From an uncultured Kordiimonas sp. (GTDB lineage: Bacteria > Pseudomonadota > Alphaproteobacteria > Sphingomonadales > Kordiimonadaceae), in contig CANMRM010000001.1 of assembly GCA_947500295.1 (NCBI GenBank), positions 1,605,693-1,669,692 on the forward strand: DNA of 64,000 nt, in the 5' to 3' direction. This document shows positions 49,601 through 58,560 of the stretch, piece after piece. The notes beneath the pieces were generated by a model. That model searched no databases. It saw nothing but the letters and a program-made list of their open reading frames with translations, and was not told the DNA's origin. Every line of letters starts with the position of its first letter. Position 1 is the first letter of the stretch. The translations under genes and the position numbers were made by a program.

Positions 49601-51480
49601 ACGGTGCAACAGTCAATGATGTCACGGCCAACACTGGCATAATCCCTAATTTGCAAGGCATCCTGAATTCAGATTCATTCAGCCTGCCCGGCGGTTTTAA
49701 CCTGTCAGACGACTTGGCGCTTACTGTTGGTGGTTCACTCACGCTGCCGGCACTTTCCTCGACGCATGGTTTGTCGATCAGTGCAAGCGCGATCAACCTG
49801 TCCGGCACATACGTTCTCGGTAGTTTTACAGCAACCGGTCCTGTGGTGTTGATGGCAGATACGGAGGTAAACACCAGCGCCACCAATGGCAACATTACAT
49901 TCAATAGTGCAATTGCTGGAACAACCGCTGGAGCAGAAGACCTGACCTTGAACGCAGGCACCGGCAACATAACCCACACCAATATTGGCGCAGCTGATCT
50001 TCGCATTGGTGACCTGACGGTAACGGCCAATACCTATGATGGGTCGGCTGGCACCACCTATGTGGTTAACATGGATGCGACGGTAACAGGCGATGCGTCC
50101 CTTGGCGACAATACCCTGAACGCCTCAGGTCGGGCCAGCGTAACTGGCGCGAACGTAAGAGGGCGGGTCACGGCGAACGGCGACGTTACTGTAAATGCAA
50201 CTGCGGGCGCGGTTGAGGCAGCGGTTAGCTCTACCAGTGGCACTGCCCAAGTAACAGCCCAAACCAATGTGACAGGTTCGGTTCAGGCACCAGTCGTAAC
50301 AGTGCAGGCCACGTCAGGTGAGGTATCTGCACCGGTGACGGCAACAAGTGGTAACGCTACTGTAACGGCAGGTACAAATGTATCGGGGACTGTCCAAGCT
50401 CCAAATGGTGCCGCAGGTGTGACAGCCGGGAATAATGTCACGGGCACCGTTGAAGCGGCCAGCGCGACAGTTGCAGCCACCGCAGGCGAGGTGTCCGCAC
50501 CTGTAACTGCTACAGCTGGTGATGCATCGGTCACGGCCGGCACAAATATATCCGGAACCGTCGCAGCAGCCAACGGTACGGCGGGCGTGACGGCAGGATC
50601 AGATGTGACGGGTAATGTCTCGGGCACAAACGTCAACGTAGCAGCCACCGGCGGATCGGTGAATTCCACTGTTCAGGCATCCGGGGGTAATGCCAATGTA
50701 TCTGCCGGTTCAAATGTTAACGGTACCGTGTCAGGCAGCAATGTATCTGTTCAAGCAGGTAGCAACGTTCAGGCTACGGTTAACGCAGATAATTCAGCAA
50801 CCGTTTCGGGTGATACTGTGGATGTTGAAGTGAACGCGGACAGCTTGACGGTCGAAGCCGAAGCCGCAGCAACTGTATCGGGCACCGTGGATGCCAACAA
50901 TGTGACGGCAACCGGTACGGCAGATGTCGATGTGAACGGGCAAACCGTTGAGGCACCTGAGCCAACACCGGAGCCAGCTCCCGAGCCTGAGCCGGAACCC
51001 GAGCCCGAGCCAGAACCTGAGCCCGAGCCTGAGCCAGAACCTGAGCCCGAGCCAGAACCTGAGCCCGAGCCCGAGCCTGAGCCGGAACCTGAGCCTGAGC
51101 CCGAACCTGAGCCTGAGCCCGAACCTGAGCCTGAGCCCGAACCTGAGCCTGAGCCCGAACCTCAGCCGGCGACAGCGGTAGAGGCACCCGACAATGCGGT
51201 GGCTGTACCGGACCAGCCGCAAGGTTCCTCGTCGCCCAAGGATGCGATTGCTCAGTCGAACGAAGCTGGTGACGTATTTGCCGCTGATTTTTCTCTTGGC
51301 ATGTCCCTTGACGAGATCGCACCCGCTGCTGGCCCTGAAGGGGAAGAAACCTCGGAAGACGCCAAAAAACGTAAGAAAAGTCCGTTGGCCGAGTTTTTGG
51401 CAGGGACGTGGCGTTCCCTAACGGGCAAAGCAGACGACGCTGAGACGCCATCAGATGGCGATGAAGAGGCAAGTGAATAG
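43648..51480 (+). CDS. Giant TpsA exoprotein, filamentous-haemagglutinin type adhesin
   Basis: A 2,610-residue protein. Long signal peptide with a basic n-region, cleavage near AYA58|GP. TPS secretion domain (about 60-250; [25 protein letters not shown] at 141-145). Then right-handed beta-helix passenger with many NxVxxNxF parallel-strand motifs. About residues 532-890 and 1150-1490 are a diverged internal duplication (each starts with an AAGTYNE/AAGSYSE strand, GAQAG, and AAGRSG). A third short copy lies near 1715. From about 2170 to 2400 there is an Ala/Gly/Val/Thr low-complexity repeat, then an almost pure Glu-Pro stalk at 2438-2507 and a basic C-terminal end ([16 protein letters not shown]). 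I see no cysteine. Role: cell-surface or secreted adhesin exported by the adjacent TpsB. Confidence 0.93.
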   Translation: MIGSPMSPSQRNSAKPSHFNATTASHKLRRRLMGSTSLAGRMVLVGMLAVAPVAPAYAGPRDGVVVAGDATIARPDSLQTNVHQDSDRAIINWRDFSIGEQESVSFFQPSSSSITLNRVIGDYGSEILGQLNANGRVLIINPNGILFGANARVDVAGLVATTSDIADSDFMSGNMVFSQTSPEAGHIVNAGSITARDHGLVALVAPGVENRGTITARLGQVALASGTRFTLDLYGDDLIQLAVGDEFEEAGQPEGTGSSRFVEQAGNIFADGGLVTIDARSAAGVVENVVNMSGIIEARSVAEIDGRIIIQGADSGDVTVTGHLIADQSEASGDGGTILVTGGSITSSESALYSANAAEMGNGGDIRIIGSESLAYTSSASALGGRAGGDGGFIETSGASLMIGETARVDTSAAFGEFGMWSLDPVILNVVETATGDSDVEAGTIVTQLETTNVELSASETINVNAAIDSSSQTSSTSLSFVDENGDGALTINLNAGIALGSNQSLSGQGSLVNVASGTSVQTGIDLAAGGATVDVAAGTYNENVVLATAGITLSGAQAGTAAAGRSGSETQITSIHITGAADSAVVDGLSIADGSTISGSRAGIYLDSGAEGVTIQNTAFVRNGSSNGDGYRGILNASGGGQNGLVITNNSFMGWATGIYLNPGATNATVTGNAFDGNFVGMSVDGPNGVTITGNSFANSGFEGLGLGPWTGGSTSAPSTLSATVSDNDFADSNTMHVGMYLGDATTIDFSSNRFGGVLASGMTAIELLAVAEKIGDGIRAADGYSGVAHLRDGHVFVTNGGSIDLGLQRANSGDNVMVGAGTYAITQTIEIDKSVSLIGAQSGVDPRSSAGARTAGSSSETIIDGGGSLDTIVRVAADNVTVSGFEIRNGTGDLVETDVAVNNLLISHNLIHGSSGDEGIQIRNAASPVIEYNRIYDVAGDGINFATVTDGIVRFNEVHDSASTNAAIYINEASTGSTVQGNYVHDVSVNDGIKIGNKSGTDSALAGGNVTDNIVANTAGDGITIYMSDVTVSGNTVSGSTSSNGAIFVDFDVNNVSITGNTIQNNGTDSDGNTTYGVRVGKDQDPTNVTVSGNVFSGNEAQLIDKNGAATLSDTMANNTFDAAVTVLDGNAIWSSIQDGVDNVGTDGIVTIAAGSYSEDVALATANITLSGAQAGVAAAGRSGGEAILTGSINVTGDADGAVVDGLTIAEGSSATTENTGLFIGTGATDVTIQNTIFTRSGTVDGDTFRGIVTTSNGGQTNLIIQNNSFSGWATGIYLNPGATGAQVLNNNFDGNYVGMSVDGPDATVITGNNFTSNLFEGLGLGPGSVAETATISGNDFTGNTMHLGLYTGNDAAFDVSGNTFGGVSVASMTLDQLLAVEALIGHGVDGSGGYSGFAFLRDGYVFLNSGGNIAAGIGFADAGDTVLMGNGTYALASTLNINKSITLAGQSEAGTIINGSAASSYGLHVEADNVTMSEFTLYGPADSNGGTYGIKVDPDTGDSSDRLLNFSISDVTIRGSGRAELDLNGVQGATITNVTADGRSLDDDTVETQGAGIQITDSSNVTLTGVQTLGNAWGGIAIYQANRSYDQQTSNININAANITSGEANGLYSQDSSDTLDFGTLNLTGYTHTVENSTFRTALSTPQSDSEQFVFYQASEQGAIDFATLLDNPQDSYIRGWEGTAANNNFVVGTATGGTAMSIQAALNQAVDGSTVSVRSGTYDENLSLATDGVTLAGDSGANLTIAEGETGISVSGDNVTVSGMSITGPFSDNFASVDWDAAASTFGIVTTGAAQGFSITGNTITDVRTGISLSNGSQGTVSGNVIDNTKGAILVRTDNAAISGNAESTEGNEWGIVFLTGVTDGAYTTSPTVSEATYGADIMALSAANGGLSVLDRRYGSNGLLGIATDVGNRSHVYVSAGSSFTATDDFDLGNGLGNARQPLGTIADGAGAAVTGGTLIVSGDHDENLTFDGIHNFVFNGATVNDVTANTGIIPNLQGILNSDSFSLPGGFNLSDDLALTVGGSLTLPALSSTHGLSISASAINLSGTYVLGSFTATGPVVLMADTEVNTSATNGNITFNSAIAGTTAGAEDLTLNAGTGNITHTNIGAADLRIGDLTVTANTYDGSAGTTYVVNMDATVTGDASLGDNTLNASGRASVTGANVRGRVTANGDVTVNATAGAVEAAVSSTSGTAQVTAQTNVTGSVQAPVVTVQATSGEVSAPVTATSGNATVTAGTNVSGTVQAPNGAAGVTAGNNVTGTVEAASATVAATAGEVSAPVTATAGDASVTAGTNISGTVAAANGTAGVTAGSDVTGNVSGTNVNVAATGGSVNSTVQASGGNANVSAGSNVNGTVSGSNVSVQAGSNVQATVNADNSATVSGDTVDVEVNADSLTVEAEAAATVSGTVDANNVTATGTADVDVNGQTVEAPEPTPEPAPEPEPEPEPEPEPEPEPEPEPEPEPEPEPEPEPEPEPEPEPEPEPEPEPEPEPEPEPEPEPQPATAVEAPDNAVAVPDQPQGSSSPKDAIAQSNEAGDVFAADFSLGMSLDEIAPAAGPEGEETSEDAKKRKKSPLAEFLAGTWRSLTGKADDAETPSDGDEEASE
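50959..51168 (+). repeat. Glu-Pro dipeptide repeat coding region in tpsA
   Basis: About 70 codons alternate Glu (GAG/GAA) with Pro (CCT/CCC/CCA/CCG), interrupted only by single Thr, Ala and Gln. Synonymous codons vary, so the repeat is kept at protein level and is not a simple recent DNA expansion. A stiff polyproline-type stalk resembling the periplasm-spanning segment of TonB is expected. Confidence 0.9.
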
Positions 51481-51606
51481 GTATGTCAGTCGCGAACCTG
51501 ACGCACGTATGCCACGTTAGTTTGGCAAAACGGAAAAGCTTCCACCTGCTATTTTGTCTGTCGCTGACCTTGTGTTAGGCTGGTTTGGGGAGTCAGTAAT
51601 AGATCT

Positions 51607-52920
51607 ATGAGAAATAGACCTTTATTAACGCCAGCCCTGACCGGGTCAGTAGTTGCGGTATCAACCTTGATGGCGAGCGCTGTGCACGCGCAGACTGCGG
51701 ATAGTCCTGCAGACTTCAGGAGTTTTTCAGGCAACCTGACTGACGTTATTGCCAATCTGTATGGTGGAGATGGCATTCGCTTGCAGGGGAGCGAGGTGTT
51801 CAGTCACGCCGCACATTTTACCGGGGACTCACTGGTACAGTTTAATCAACTATCCCTCGGTGTTCGCGATCTCTCTTTTCCAGTTTTGAACCCGCAGATC
51901 GGTGTTCGGTTTAAATATGATGCTGTTCTTGATGAATTTGTACCCATAACAGAAATCGGTGCGTCTGCTTTCGCCTTTGATGCGGAAACGGTTGGTGCCG
52001 GAGAATTTCATCTGGGGCTTGCCTATTCAGTGCGTAATTTTGATGAGCTGGGTGGTCAGCCTCTCAACGCACTTTCTGTCGATCTTGCGCATATGGATCT
52101 TGGAGACAATGGGCCGGATCTGCCATGCATAGGGGGACCACCAGGTGCCTGTTATGCGTTTGAGCGCGATGTGATCCGCCTGTCTATTGATCTTGATATC
52201 GAAGAAGAGATGTTTGCGCTGACCGGGGCGTATGGGCTGACGGACCGAATGGATTTTAGCCTATTCCTGCCTCTTCTGCAAACGGAGGTCGCGGTTACAT
52301 CCACAGCCTCCATTATCGAGAACCCTACGCGACAGTTTTTCCCCGCGAGTGTTCATCTGTTTGGCGGAGACGGTGACAACCCGCTCGACGCGGTTCGTGG
52401 GCGTAAAACAGGAATCGGCGACACTGTTTTGCGGATGAATTATGCTCTTGTGCCGCACCGTGACGACGGCTGGAACTTAAATACCGGTGTTGAACTACGT
52501 CTGCCGACCGGTAAAACCAGAGACCTGCAGGGTCTTCCGCGTGTTGGCATCAAACCCAGATTTATTGCGTCGCGGGATTATGATTTGGGCGTGGGTACTT
52601 TCCGCCCGCATCTCAATGTGGCGTATGGGTTCAATTCAGGCATCCTGAACGAGCAGATGATTGACTATGCAGTCGGTGGTTCCTTCATAGTCGATTGGAC
52701 GGACGCGGATGCTGCGTTGGCAGTCGGGGCGGATTTCCTCGGGAAGAATGTCACATCAAACAAAGACGGCATGGGAGACAACCAGTATGATGTGAGTTTC
52801 GGCATGAAGCTCAATTTCAAACGCGCCTTTAACCTTTATTATAGTATTCTTCTGCCATTGAACGAAGCCGGGCTGCGGCCAGATGCCCAGCATGTTTTTG
52901 GTTTGCAGTTCCAGTTTTGA
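51607..52920 (+). CDS. Outer-membrane beta-barrel protein (MetA-pathway/transporter-like)
   Basis: A 437-residue protein with a signal peptide ending near AVHAQ and alternating amphipathic strands through to a C-terminal aromatic end (FGLQFQF), typical of outer-membrane barrels. Segments such as FSLFLPLLQTEVAV, KTGIGDTVLRMNYAL and LNTGVELRLPTGKTRDL resemble the 'MetA-pathway of phenol degradation' / putative transporter family. It lies 126 nt after tpsA and overlaps or abuts the binding-protein gene below. A role in the secretion or sensing locus is inference from position. Confidence 0.8.
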   Translation: MRNRPLLTPALTGSVVAVSTLMASAVHAQTADSPADFRSFSGNLTDVIANLYGGDGIRLQGSEVFSHAAHFTGDSLVQFNQLSLGVRDLSFPVLNPQIGVRFKYDAVLDEFVPITEIGASAFAFDAETVGAGEFHLGLAYSVRNFDELGGQPLNALSVDLAHMDLGDNGPDLPCIGGPPGACYAFERDVIRLSIDLDIEEEMFALTGAYGLTDRMDFSLFLPLLQTEVAVTSTASIIENPTRQFFPASVHLFGGDGDNPLDAVRGRKTGIGDTVLRMNYALVPHRDDGWNLNTGVELRLPTGKTRDLQGLPRVGIKPRFIASRDYDLGVGTFRPHLNVAYGFNSGILNEQMIDYAVGGSFIVDWTDADAALAVGADFLGKNVTSNKDGMGDNQYDVSFGMKLNFKRAFNLYYSILLPLNEAGLRPDAQHVFGLQFQF

Positions 52921-52922
52921 GT

Positions 52923-53897
52923 ATGATCATGCAGCAATATACTCGATTAAAAGAATTGTTTTTCCGGTTTGGCGACTGTCTGTGGACATGTCATGTCTTG
53001 GGCGCTATTGCGGCGGTTGCGTTCGCAATGATTATTGCTCCCAATGCGCTGGCCTCCGATATCTATGTTGTAGACACAATCGATCGTGCTGCCACCCGTC
53101 AGCTCGGGCAAGCATTAGCGGATGCCTGCGGAAGTTGTGGAGAGCTTAAGTATCGACAGATGAATGGTAATTTGCGGTCTGCCAAACGGATTGCCGAGGA
53201 GCTTGCTGTCGAAGAAAAAGCCGGTCGCTTGTCTCTTGTCGTGACTCTGGGTCGCCCGGCGACACGGGTTGTTGCAGACAGGCTCGAGGCTACTCCGGTC
53301 CTTTACACCTTTGTCGGGCGGCCAATCGAACAATACCGGAATTCTGATCGCATATTCGGATTGCCAACCGATGCGCCCCTTGCAGCACAAATTAACCTGC
53401 TGCGACAGTTGCTGCCTGGTTTCAAATCGGCCGGAATTGTTGTTGGAGAAGGGGCAGACTTCAACGGATCAGCCGGAAGTGCCGAGCAGATACCGGACCT
53501 CAACATCTACCGGATCAATGACAGAAAAGAATTACCCAGTGCCTTGCGTACAGCGGTTCAGATGAATGATGCGCTGATCCTTGTCCGGGACCAAATGGTT
53601 GTCAACAATGACAGCATCAAGTTCGTTCTTCGACATACACTGGAAAATGGGCGACATACTGTTGCCTATTCCCGCTCCCTGGTTGATATGGGTCTGGCGG
53701 CGGCGCTAGTGCCACGACCAGAAGCATTTGGTCGACTATTGGGGACATCTGTCGAAGTATTTTTGTCGGGAGGGCAAATCGAGATCAGGCCGACCCGCGA
53801 TACCGACTATCATGTTCATACAAACCCCAGGGTGCTGGAACAGCTTAATCGCATGGGACGACCATTGGCGGCTGCTTCATTCGAGGCGCCAAAATGA
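52923..53897 (+). CDS. ABC_sub_bind-like periplasmic protein coupled to a histidine kinase
   Basis: A 324-residue protein with a late hydrophobic signal segment (about 25-45) ending near NALAS. The mature part has the two-lobed type 1 binding-protein features of the ABC_sub_bind family ([56 protein letters not shown]). There is no ABC permease or ATPase nearby. The stop overlaps the start of the histidine kinase gene (ATGA), so it is most likely the ligand-binding partner of that sensor. A TTG start at 52917 overlapping the previous stop is also possible. Confidence 0.8.
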   Translation: MIMQQYTRLKELFFRFGDCLWTCHVLGAIAAVAFAMIIAPNALASDIYVVDTIDRAATRQLGQALADACGSCGELKYRQMNGNLRSAKRIAEELAVEEKAGRLSLVVTLGRPATRVVADRLEATPVLYTFVGRPIEQYRNSDRIFGLPTDAPLAAQINLLRQLLPGFKSAGIVVGEGADFNGSAGSAEQIPDLNIYRINDRKELPSALRTAVQMNDALILVRDQMVVNNDSIKFVLRHTLENGRHTVAYSRSLVDMGLAAALVPRPEAFGRLLGTSVEVFLSGGQIEIRPTRDTDYHVHTNPRVLEQLNRMGRPLAAASFEAPK

Positions 53898-55639
53898 GTG
53901 ACCGGCAGGACAGCGCCAATCCTCCTTCGCCTGCGGATTACCAGCTGAAAGATACCAAAAAAGGCAGCGGGCCGACGCCGCGGTTGTCGATGCAGCAACA
54001 AGCCGCAGCATTTCTTATTGTTTTCGTTTTTATCATCAGTGTTGCCCTGAGCTACATATTTTACCAATCCACAAATCGCATGCTCACCGACGAGCTTGAA
54101 AGACGGGCGCAAGCGATAGCCAGCAGTATTTCCGACAGTTCCACCTTTGGTGTGCTGCTGAAGGATGTTGTTGTTCTTATTGAAGTGATGTCGCCCTTTG
54201 TAGATGAAGAGGATGTTGCATACATCTCGCTGACCGATATTAACGGCGAGGAGATTGTCAGCTCGCCGGTTGGTGCCGCCGCTGCGCCCGAACTGGCACT
54301 GCATCAGGCATCGATGGCGGCGGGCGACATTGTGTCAGTTTTTTCTCCCGTTAGCTCAGCGGACGATCCCAATGCCTCTTTTGAGGGGTATCATGTAGCT
54401 GTCCCGGTTTGGCGCGAATTTTCCACCAGTCTGACTGCAGCGGACTATGATGAAGCCGACGGATTTGAAGAAAGCAGTCAGGTGACCCAGGAAATGATAG
54501 GGGTTGTCCAGGTCGGCATGTCGATGGCGCGAATTCAGGAACAGGCTCGATTGGTCATGTATCAATCAGGCTTTGTTGTGATTGCTGTGGCGTTCATTGG
54601 AATGATGATTGCGGCTGCGTTATTGCATCGCTGGCTTGAGCCTTTGCAATTGGTAACTGCGCTTGCCCAGCGTATACGGGCGTTAGGGTATGCGGACGGC
54701 AGTACTAAAAATGCCCGCGACCTTGAAGGACTGATAAGCAAGGATATGAGAGCGGTTGAGCGACGTGACGAAATTGGGCAGTTGCATCAGACGTTCGTTC
54801 AGATGGTGGAAGAACTAAGCGCGCATGACAGGCGCCTGCGTGAGCAAAAAGAACACCTGCAAAAAATGGTCGCTGAACGAACCAATGAACTTTCACTGGC
54901 GAAAGAAGATGCCGAGACCGCAAACAAAGCCAAATCAACTTTTCTTGCGTCGATGAGTCATGAGATCAGAACGCCGCTCAATGCTGTAATTGGCTTCACA
55001 GAGATGCTCCAGCAGCAAATATTCCAGTCACCTGAAAAGGAATCCGAATATCTGGATATCATCCACAACAGTAGCCAGCATCTGCTCTCACTGATCAACG
55101 ACATTCTTGATCTTTCAAAACTGGAAGCCGAACGATACGACATGATCATTTCCGAGTTTGGCATGAGAAAGTGTATTGAGCAGGCCGTTGCCTTCAATAA
55201 ACCGAAAATCCAGTCCAAACGCCTTAGGGTGATCGTGGATAGCCCGGACGTCAGCATCCTTGCAGATGAACGAATGCTGAAGCAGATTTTGATCAATCTC
55301 GTTTCCAATGCAGCCAAATACACCGAAGATGACGGCAAAATCGAGATTCTGGTCAAGGAACGCGGCCCAAATCTGATTATCACCATTGCCGATGATGGAA
55401 TTGGTATGTCAGGCGACCAAATTGAGCAGGCATTGAAGCCGTTTGTTCAGCTTACCGATGGGCGACATGCCAACTATCATGAGGGGACCGGGTTGGGACT
55501 GTCCCTGGTCCAGCGTTTTGTTGAACGCATGGAAGGCAAGCTTCACATTTTGTCTGAGCCGAGCGAAGGCACGGTCATCCGGATCATCATGCCCAAAGAG
55601 GTGCAGGACAAAGGTGAGTTTTTTGGCGATTCTATTTAA
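53894..55639 (+). CDS. Sensor histidine kinase with periplasmic domain and HAMP
   Basis: A 581-residue kinase. N-terminal cytosolic tail, helix 1 (about 38-57), periplasmic domain (about 58-225), helix 2 (about 228-250), HAMP (about 255-315), coiled coil, HisKA with His356 ([19 protein letters not shown]) and HATPase ([35 protein letters not shown]). No receiver. It is coupled to the upstream ABC_sub_bind-like gene and converges with the regulator at 55697 (57-nt gap), the probable partner. This repeats the convergent kinase/regulator arrangement at 37.9-41.6 kb. Confidence 0.93.
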   Translation: MSDRQDSANPPSPADYQLKDTKKGSGPTPRLSMQQQAAAFLIVFVFIISVALSYIFYQSTNRMLTDELERRAQAIASSISDSSTFGVLLKDVVVLIEVMSPFVDEEDVAYISLTDINGEEIVSSPVGAAAAPELALHQASMAAGDIVSVFSPVSSADDPNASFEGYHVAVPVWREFSTSLTAADYDEADGFEESSQVTQEMIGVVQVGMSMARIQEQARLVMYQSGFVVIAVAFIGMMIAAALLHRWLEPLQLVTALAQRIRALGYADGSTKNARDLEGLISKDMRAVERRDEIGQLHQTFVQMVEELSAHDRRLREQKEHLQKMVAERTNELSLAKEDAETANKAKSTFLASMSHEIRTPLNAVIGFTEMLQQQIFQSPEKESEYLDIIHNSSQHLLSLINDILDLSKLEAERYDMIISEFGMRKCIEQAVAFNKPKIQSKRLRVIVDSPDVSILADERMLKQILINLVSNAAKYTEDDGKIEILVKERGPNLIITIADDGIGMSGDQIEQALKPFVQLTDGRHANYHEGTGLGLSLVQRFVERMEGKLHILSEPSEGTVIRIIMPKEVQDKGEFFGDSI

Positions 55640-55696
55640 GTCTTGATGATAGCGGTGTCACAGGCCCGCCGCGGCAGCACTCGTATGTTTTGACAC

Positions 55697-56431
55697 CTAG
55701 TTTTCAGGCGGGTGGGATAAGACATCAGCGGACAAGGCATATCCTCCGCCCCAGTATGTCTTGATCAATTTTGGTGACCGGGGGTCTGCTTCAAGCTTCT
55801 TTCTCAGCCGTGACACAAGGTTGTCGACGCTTCGGTCAAACGCTTCGGCACGTTTGCCCTGTGTGACGTCAAGCAATTGATCTCGACTGAGTACCTGATG
55901 AGGATGTTGCAAGAGTACGGTCAGCAGTTTTCGTTCGCCTTTGCTAAGCAGCACCGTCTCGCTCCGGGCATTGACCAGCTCGTGTGTTAAAGAATTGAAG
56001 ACACACCCCCCAAAATAGAGGCAATTCCCTGCAAGCACCGCTTCTGGTGAGTGTGTCGATGTTTGAGAACGACGCAGCACTGCTTTAATCCGGGCGGTTA
56101 GTTCACGAGGGTTGAAGGGTTTTGTGACATAGTCATCGGCGCCAATTTCCAATCCAATAATGCGCTCGGTGTCTTCTGAGCGGCCGGACAGGAAAATGAC
56201 CGGGGTTTTGGTGAACCGCCGCATCTCCTGAAAAAGTGATAGGCCGTCGCCGTCAGACAATACGATGTCCAATACAGCCAGGTCAGGTGATTTGGTGCGC
56301 AGAATGGCAAGCGCATCTGATTGTCCCACTGCTGTTACAACAGCAAAACCCTGGGCTTTCAAATAGTCTGACAGTGCGTCACGCACGGAGGCATTGTCTT
56401 CAACGACCAGTATGGTTGATTTTGATTGCAC
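55697..56431 (-). CDS. OmpR/PhoB-family response regulator (paralogue 2)
   Basis: A 244-residue regulator: receiver with Asp55 (LAVLDIVLSDGDG) and KPFNPREL, then a winged helix (about 145-238; RSVDNLVSRLRKKLEADP, TYWGGGYALSAD). It is a close paralogue of the regulator at 40866-41579. The frame opens at TTG 56443, but GTG 56431 follows GGGGGGCGAC and aligns with its paralogue, so I prefer it. Its upstream region contains direct-repeat site B. Converges with the HAMP kinase. Confidence 0.93.
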   Translation of the reverse strand: MQSKSTILVVEDNASVRDALSDYLKAQGFAVVTAVGQSDALAILRTKSPDLAVLDIVLSDGDGLSLFQEMRRFTKTPVIFLSGRSEDTERIIGLEIGADDYVTKPFNPRELTARIKAVLRRSQTSTHSPEAVLAGNCLYFGGCVFNSLTHELVNARSETVLLSKGERKLLTVLLQHPHQVLSRDQLLDVTQGKRAEAFDRSVDNLVSRLRKKLEADPRSPKLIKTYWGGGYALSADVLSHPPEN

Positions 56432-56532
56432 GTCGCCCCCCAAAGCCGACTTGAATTGTCAAAGTCGCGGGCACTGCATTGCTGTGTCCGCCTTGCCAGA
56501 GCAGTACGTCGGGGCGGTGTAGAGTAGCAATA

Positions 56533-56562
56533 GATCGATACAATTTAATACAAACTGAGACA
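56533..56562 (-). promoter_or_regulatory. Triple 10-bp direct repeat (site B) upstream of regulator 2
   Basis: On the minus strand TGTCTCAGTT, TGTATTAAAT and TGTATCGATC are consecutive with a 10-bp period, 102-131 nt before the regulator start. The last two units match site A at 18 of 20 positions (16 in a row: TGTATTAAATTGTATC). Confidence 0.65.
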
Positions 56563-57141
56563 GTTTCGGTATTATTAGGATCCCTGCGGGTTGCGGGGCG
56601 TCGTCGACAGAAATTCCAGTGATCCGGGCAGGTGAGGAAGACAAAGTATTTGCCCAATCTGTCATTACAGCCTGCGAAATCGTTCGATTCTGGCGGCCTT
56701 TAGCGGGGTTTTGCCGGTGTATTGCTCCACCTACAACACCTGTCGACATGAAAATTGGTGACGTATTGCTATTTATAATCCTTTTAAAACAGATATTTAA
56801 CAAGAAATTGAGTTTTTTTGAGTCTTTCGGGCTTGCGCCTACAGCTTAGGTGTACTACATAACTAATACACCGGCACGATAGAACGCCCGAACAGAAGTC
56901 GAAAACGACCAACAATAACGGGCTCAGCGAGGAAAAGCCGGAACAAGGCCAAACATATAAAAACACGGCCCGAGCACGACAGAGGATAACAAAAGAGCCG
57001 GCCAACCGGCCAATACAGCGAGGAGAAGAGGGGGCACCGGTCAGATGTGAAATCCGCCGGTCCCCTCCCCAAAAAAAGGCCAAAAAAGGCCCGGGATACG
57101 ACAGCAACAATAACAAGGCCAAACAAAGGCCACACAACAGA

Positions 57142-57157
57142 GCTCCCTGAAGGGAGC
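57142..57157 (+). other. Hairpin before the small ORF
   Basis: GCTCCC-TGAA-GGGAGC is a perfect 6-bp stem with a 4-nt loop, 3 nt before the GCGAGGAGA Shine-Dalgarno region of the 44-codon ORF. It could modulate initiation. Confidence 0.45.
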
Positions 57158-57177
57158 CGCCAGCGAGGAGAAAGTAA

Positions 57178-57312
57178 ATGACAACCCGCAGTTACCAAAC
57201 CAGCAAACGGAACGTTCGTCGCAGTCGACGCATAGCACGCCAAACCGACGTGCTTACGGCGCCTGCTGCCCAGCGTGGTGTCTTGAACAACCGCATTAGC
57301 TTTGCAGCGTAA
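57178..57312 (+). CDS. Small basic 44-residue ORF leading the YtrA-type operon
   Basis: ATG 57178 to TAA 57312 encodes 44 residues, starting MTTRSYQTSKRNVRRSRRIA and ending NNRISFAA. The first half is very basic. GAGGAG lies seven nucleotides before the ATG, as strong as any Shine-Dalgarno in the window, and the stop is 15 nt before the GntR gene start. No family is recognised. It may be a leader peptide, a DNA- or RNA-binding small protein, or a chance frame; conservation would decide. Confidence 0.5.
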   Translation: MTTRSYQTSKRNVRRSRRIARQTDVLTAPAAQRGVLNNRISFAA

Positions 57313-57327
57313 GCGGAGGGAGGAAGT

Positions 57328-57687
57328 ATGACGCCGGATTGGACGGAAGACCAGCCGATCTACCGGCAACTGAAGGACAAGGTAGTGGCAGCGATTATGG
57401 AGGGGTCCTTGCGTGAAGGCGAGGCCCTGCCATCAGTTAGAAATGTCGCTGTGGATTTGCAGATAAATCCTATTACTGCCTCAAAAGCCTATCAGGAGCT
57501 GGTTATGGACGGTTTGGTTGAGAAAAAACGCGGACTGGGAATGTTCGTGATGGATGGCGCGCGCTCCAAGCTTATGGAAGCAGAGCGTGATCGCTTTTTA
57601 AATGAAGAGTGGCCCCGGGTAATGGAGACTATCCGTCGGCTTGGGTTGGACGCAGAGACGCTGTTGAAAAACAGCTCTGCCAACTAG
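57328..57687 (+). CDS. GntR-family regulator, YtrA subfamily
   Basis: A 119-residue repressor: GntR winged helix (about 8-77; PIYRQLKDKVVAAIMEGSLREG, LPSVRNVAVDLQINPITASKAYQELV) plus the short C-terminal helical tail that defines the YtrA subgroup. Such regulators usually control an adjacent ABC transporter, as here (ATPase 12 nt downstream). The Shine-Dalgarno is GGAGGGAGGAAG. Induction by envelope-active compounds is known for YtrA relatives, but the signal here is unknown. Confidence 0.93.
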   Translation: MTPDWTEDQPIYRQLKDKVVAAIMEGSLREGEALPSVRNVAVDLQINPITASKAYQELVMDGLVEKKRGLGMFVMDGARSKLMEAERDRFLNEEWPRVMETIRRLGLDAETLLKNSSAN

Positions 57688-57699
57688 GGGGGCCAGATC

Positions 57700-58560
57700 A
57701 TGACTGATACAGTTATCGAAGCACGCGGTCTCGCAAAAACCTACGGCGACTTTCAGGCATTGAAGCCTTCGAATTTTTCGGTGCCGCTTGGTCGTATTTT
57801 AGGTGTCATCGGCGCCAACGGCGCGGGCAAAACAACCATGCTAAACGCGGTACTCGGCCTCATGTCCTATGAGGGTGAGCTTTCGGTTATGGGCTGCAAC
57901 CCATCCAGTGAGCGCGGAAAACTGATGCAGGATGTCTGCTTTATTGCCGACGTTGCCACACTGCCAAAATGGATGAAAGTCAGCGAAGTGCTGGACTATG
58001 TCGAAGGGGTACACCCCCGATTTAATCGCGACAAAGCCATGGACTTCTTGAGCCGCACAAAGGTGCCGCTTGACCGCAAGGTGCGCGCGCTTTCCAAAGG
58101 CATGACCGTACAGGTGCATTTGGCGGTCGTAATGGCGATAGACGCTAAACTGCTTGTGCTTGATGAGCCAACACTTGGTCTGGACATCATGTTCAGGAAG
58201 CAGTTTTACGCCGCGCTACTCGAAGAATATTTCGATGAAAACCGTACTGTGATTGTTACCACGCACCAGGTAGAGGAAATCGAACATATCCTCTCCGATG
58301 TGATGTTCATCAAAGACGGCGAAATCGTTCTCGAAGCCGAGATGGATGAGCTTACGCAGCAATTCATCGAAGTAATGGTCACTCCCGGCAAAGAAGAAGA
58401 GGCTCAGAAACTTGGGCCGATCTCCAAGGGAGTAACATTCGGTAAAACGACGTGTATCTATAAAAACATCGACCGCGAAAAGCTGGCCGATCTGGGCGAA
58501 ACACGCCGCCTGGGCCTTGCTGATATATTCGTGGCGACCATGACAGGAGAGGGCCAATGA
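57700..58560 (+). CDS. ABC transporter ATP-binding protein
   Basis: A 286-residue ATPase. Walker A GANGAGKTT (38-46), Walker B LLVLDEPTLGLD, and H-loop TTHQ. The signature motif reads LSKGM rather than LSGGQ, as in several YtrB/EcsA-like ATPases. A C-terminal extension of about 60 residues follows. It is between the YtrA-type regulator and the permease, whose start overlaps its stop (ATGA), so the three form one operon. Confidence 0.93.
   Translation: MTDTVIEARGLAKTYGDFQALKPSNFSVPLGRILGVIGANGAGKTTMLNAVLGLMSYEGELSVMGCNPSSERGKLMQDVCFIADVATLPKWMKVSEVLDYVEGVHPRFNRDKAMDFLSRTKVPLDRKVRALSKGMTVQVHLAVVMAIDAKLLVLDEPTLGLDIMFRKQFYAALLEEYFDENRTVIVTTHQVEEIEHILSDVMFIKDGEIVLEAEMDELTQQFIEVMVTPGKEEEAQKLGPISKGVTFGKTTCIYKNIDREKLADLGETRRLGLADIFVATMTGEGQ

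Larger units (their letters stand above)
56432..57177. other. 746-nt intergenic region with T-poor duplicated leader
   Basis: The first ~130 nt hold the promoter of the regulator (minus strand), including site B. From about 56880 the plus strand is nearly free of T (about 12 in 180 nt over 56941-57120) and full of AAGGCC and CAACAA patches. AACAAGGCCAAACA occurs at 56942 and 57112, CAACAATAAC at two places, and CAGCGAGGA(A/G)AA at 56925, 57016 and 57161, so the leader contains diverged tandem duplications. A start-stop pair (ATGTGA) follows the second GAGGAG. It probably forms a 5' leader of the 57.2 kb operon. Confidence 0.55.

Noticed and set aside
50959..51168. Possible CRISPR or minisatellite array
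   Set aside because: Units are 6 bp in frame with varied synonymous codons and no spacers. It is a protein repeat.
50780..51472. Long minus-strand Arg/Leu-rich frames opposite the end of tpsA
   Set aside because: They are the antisense reading of the Glu-Pro codon repeat, giving artificial RLRFGL or QAQVRA repeats.
56863..57369. Minus-strand frame of 168 codons across the T-poor leader
   Set aside because: Its Phe/Leu/Cys-rich product is what any T-depleted opposite strand would give. It overlaps the start of the GntR gene and has no ribosome site.
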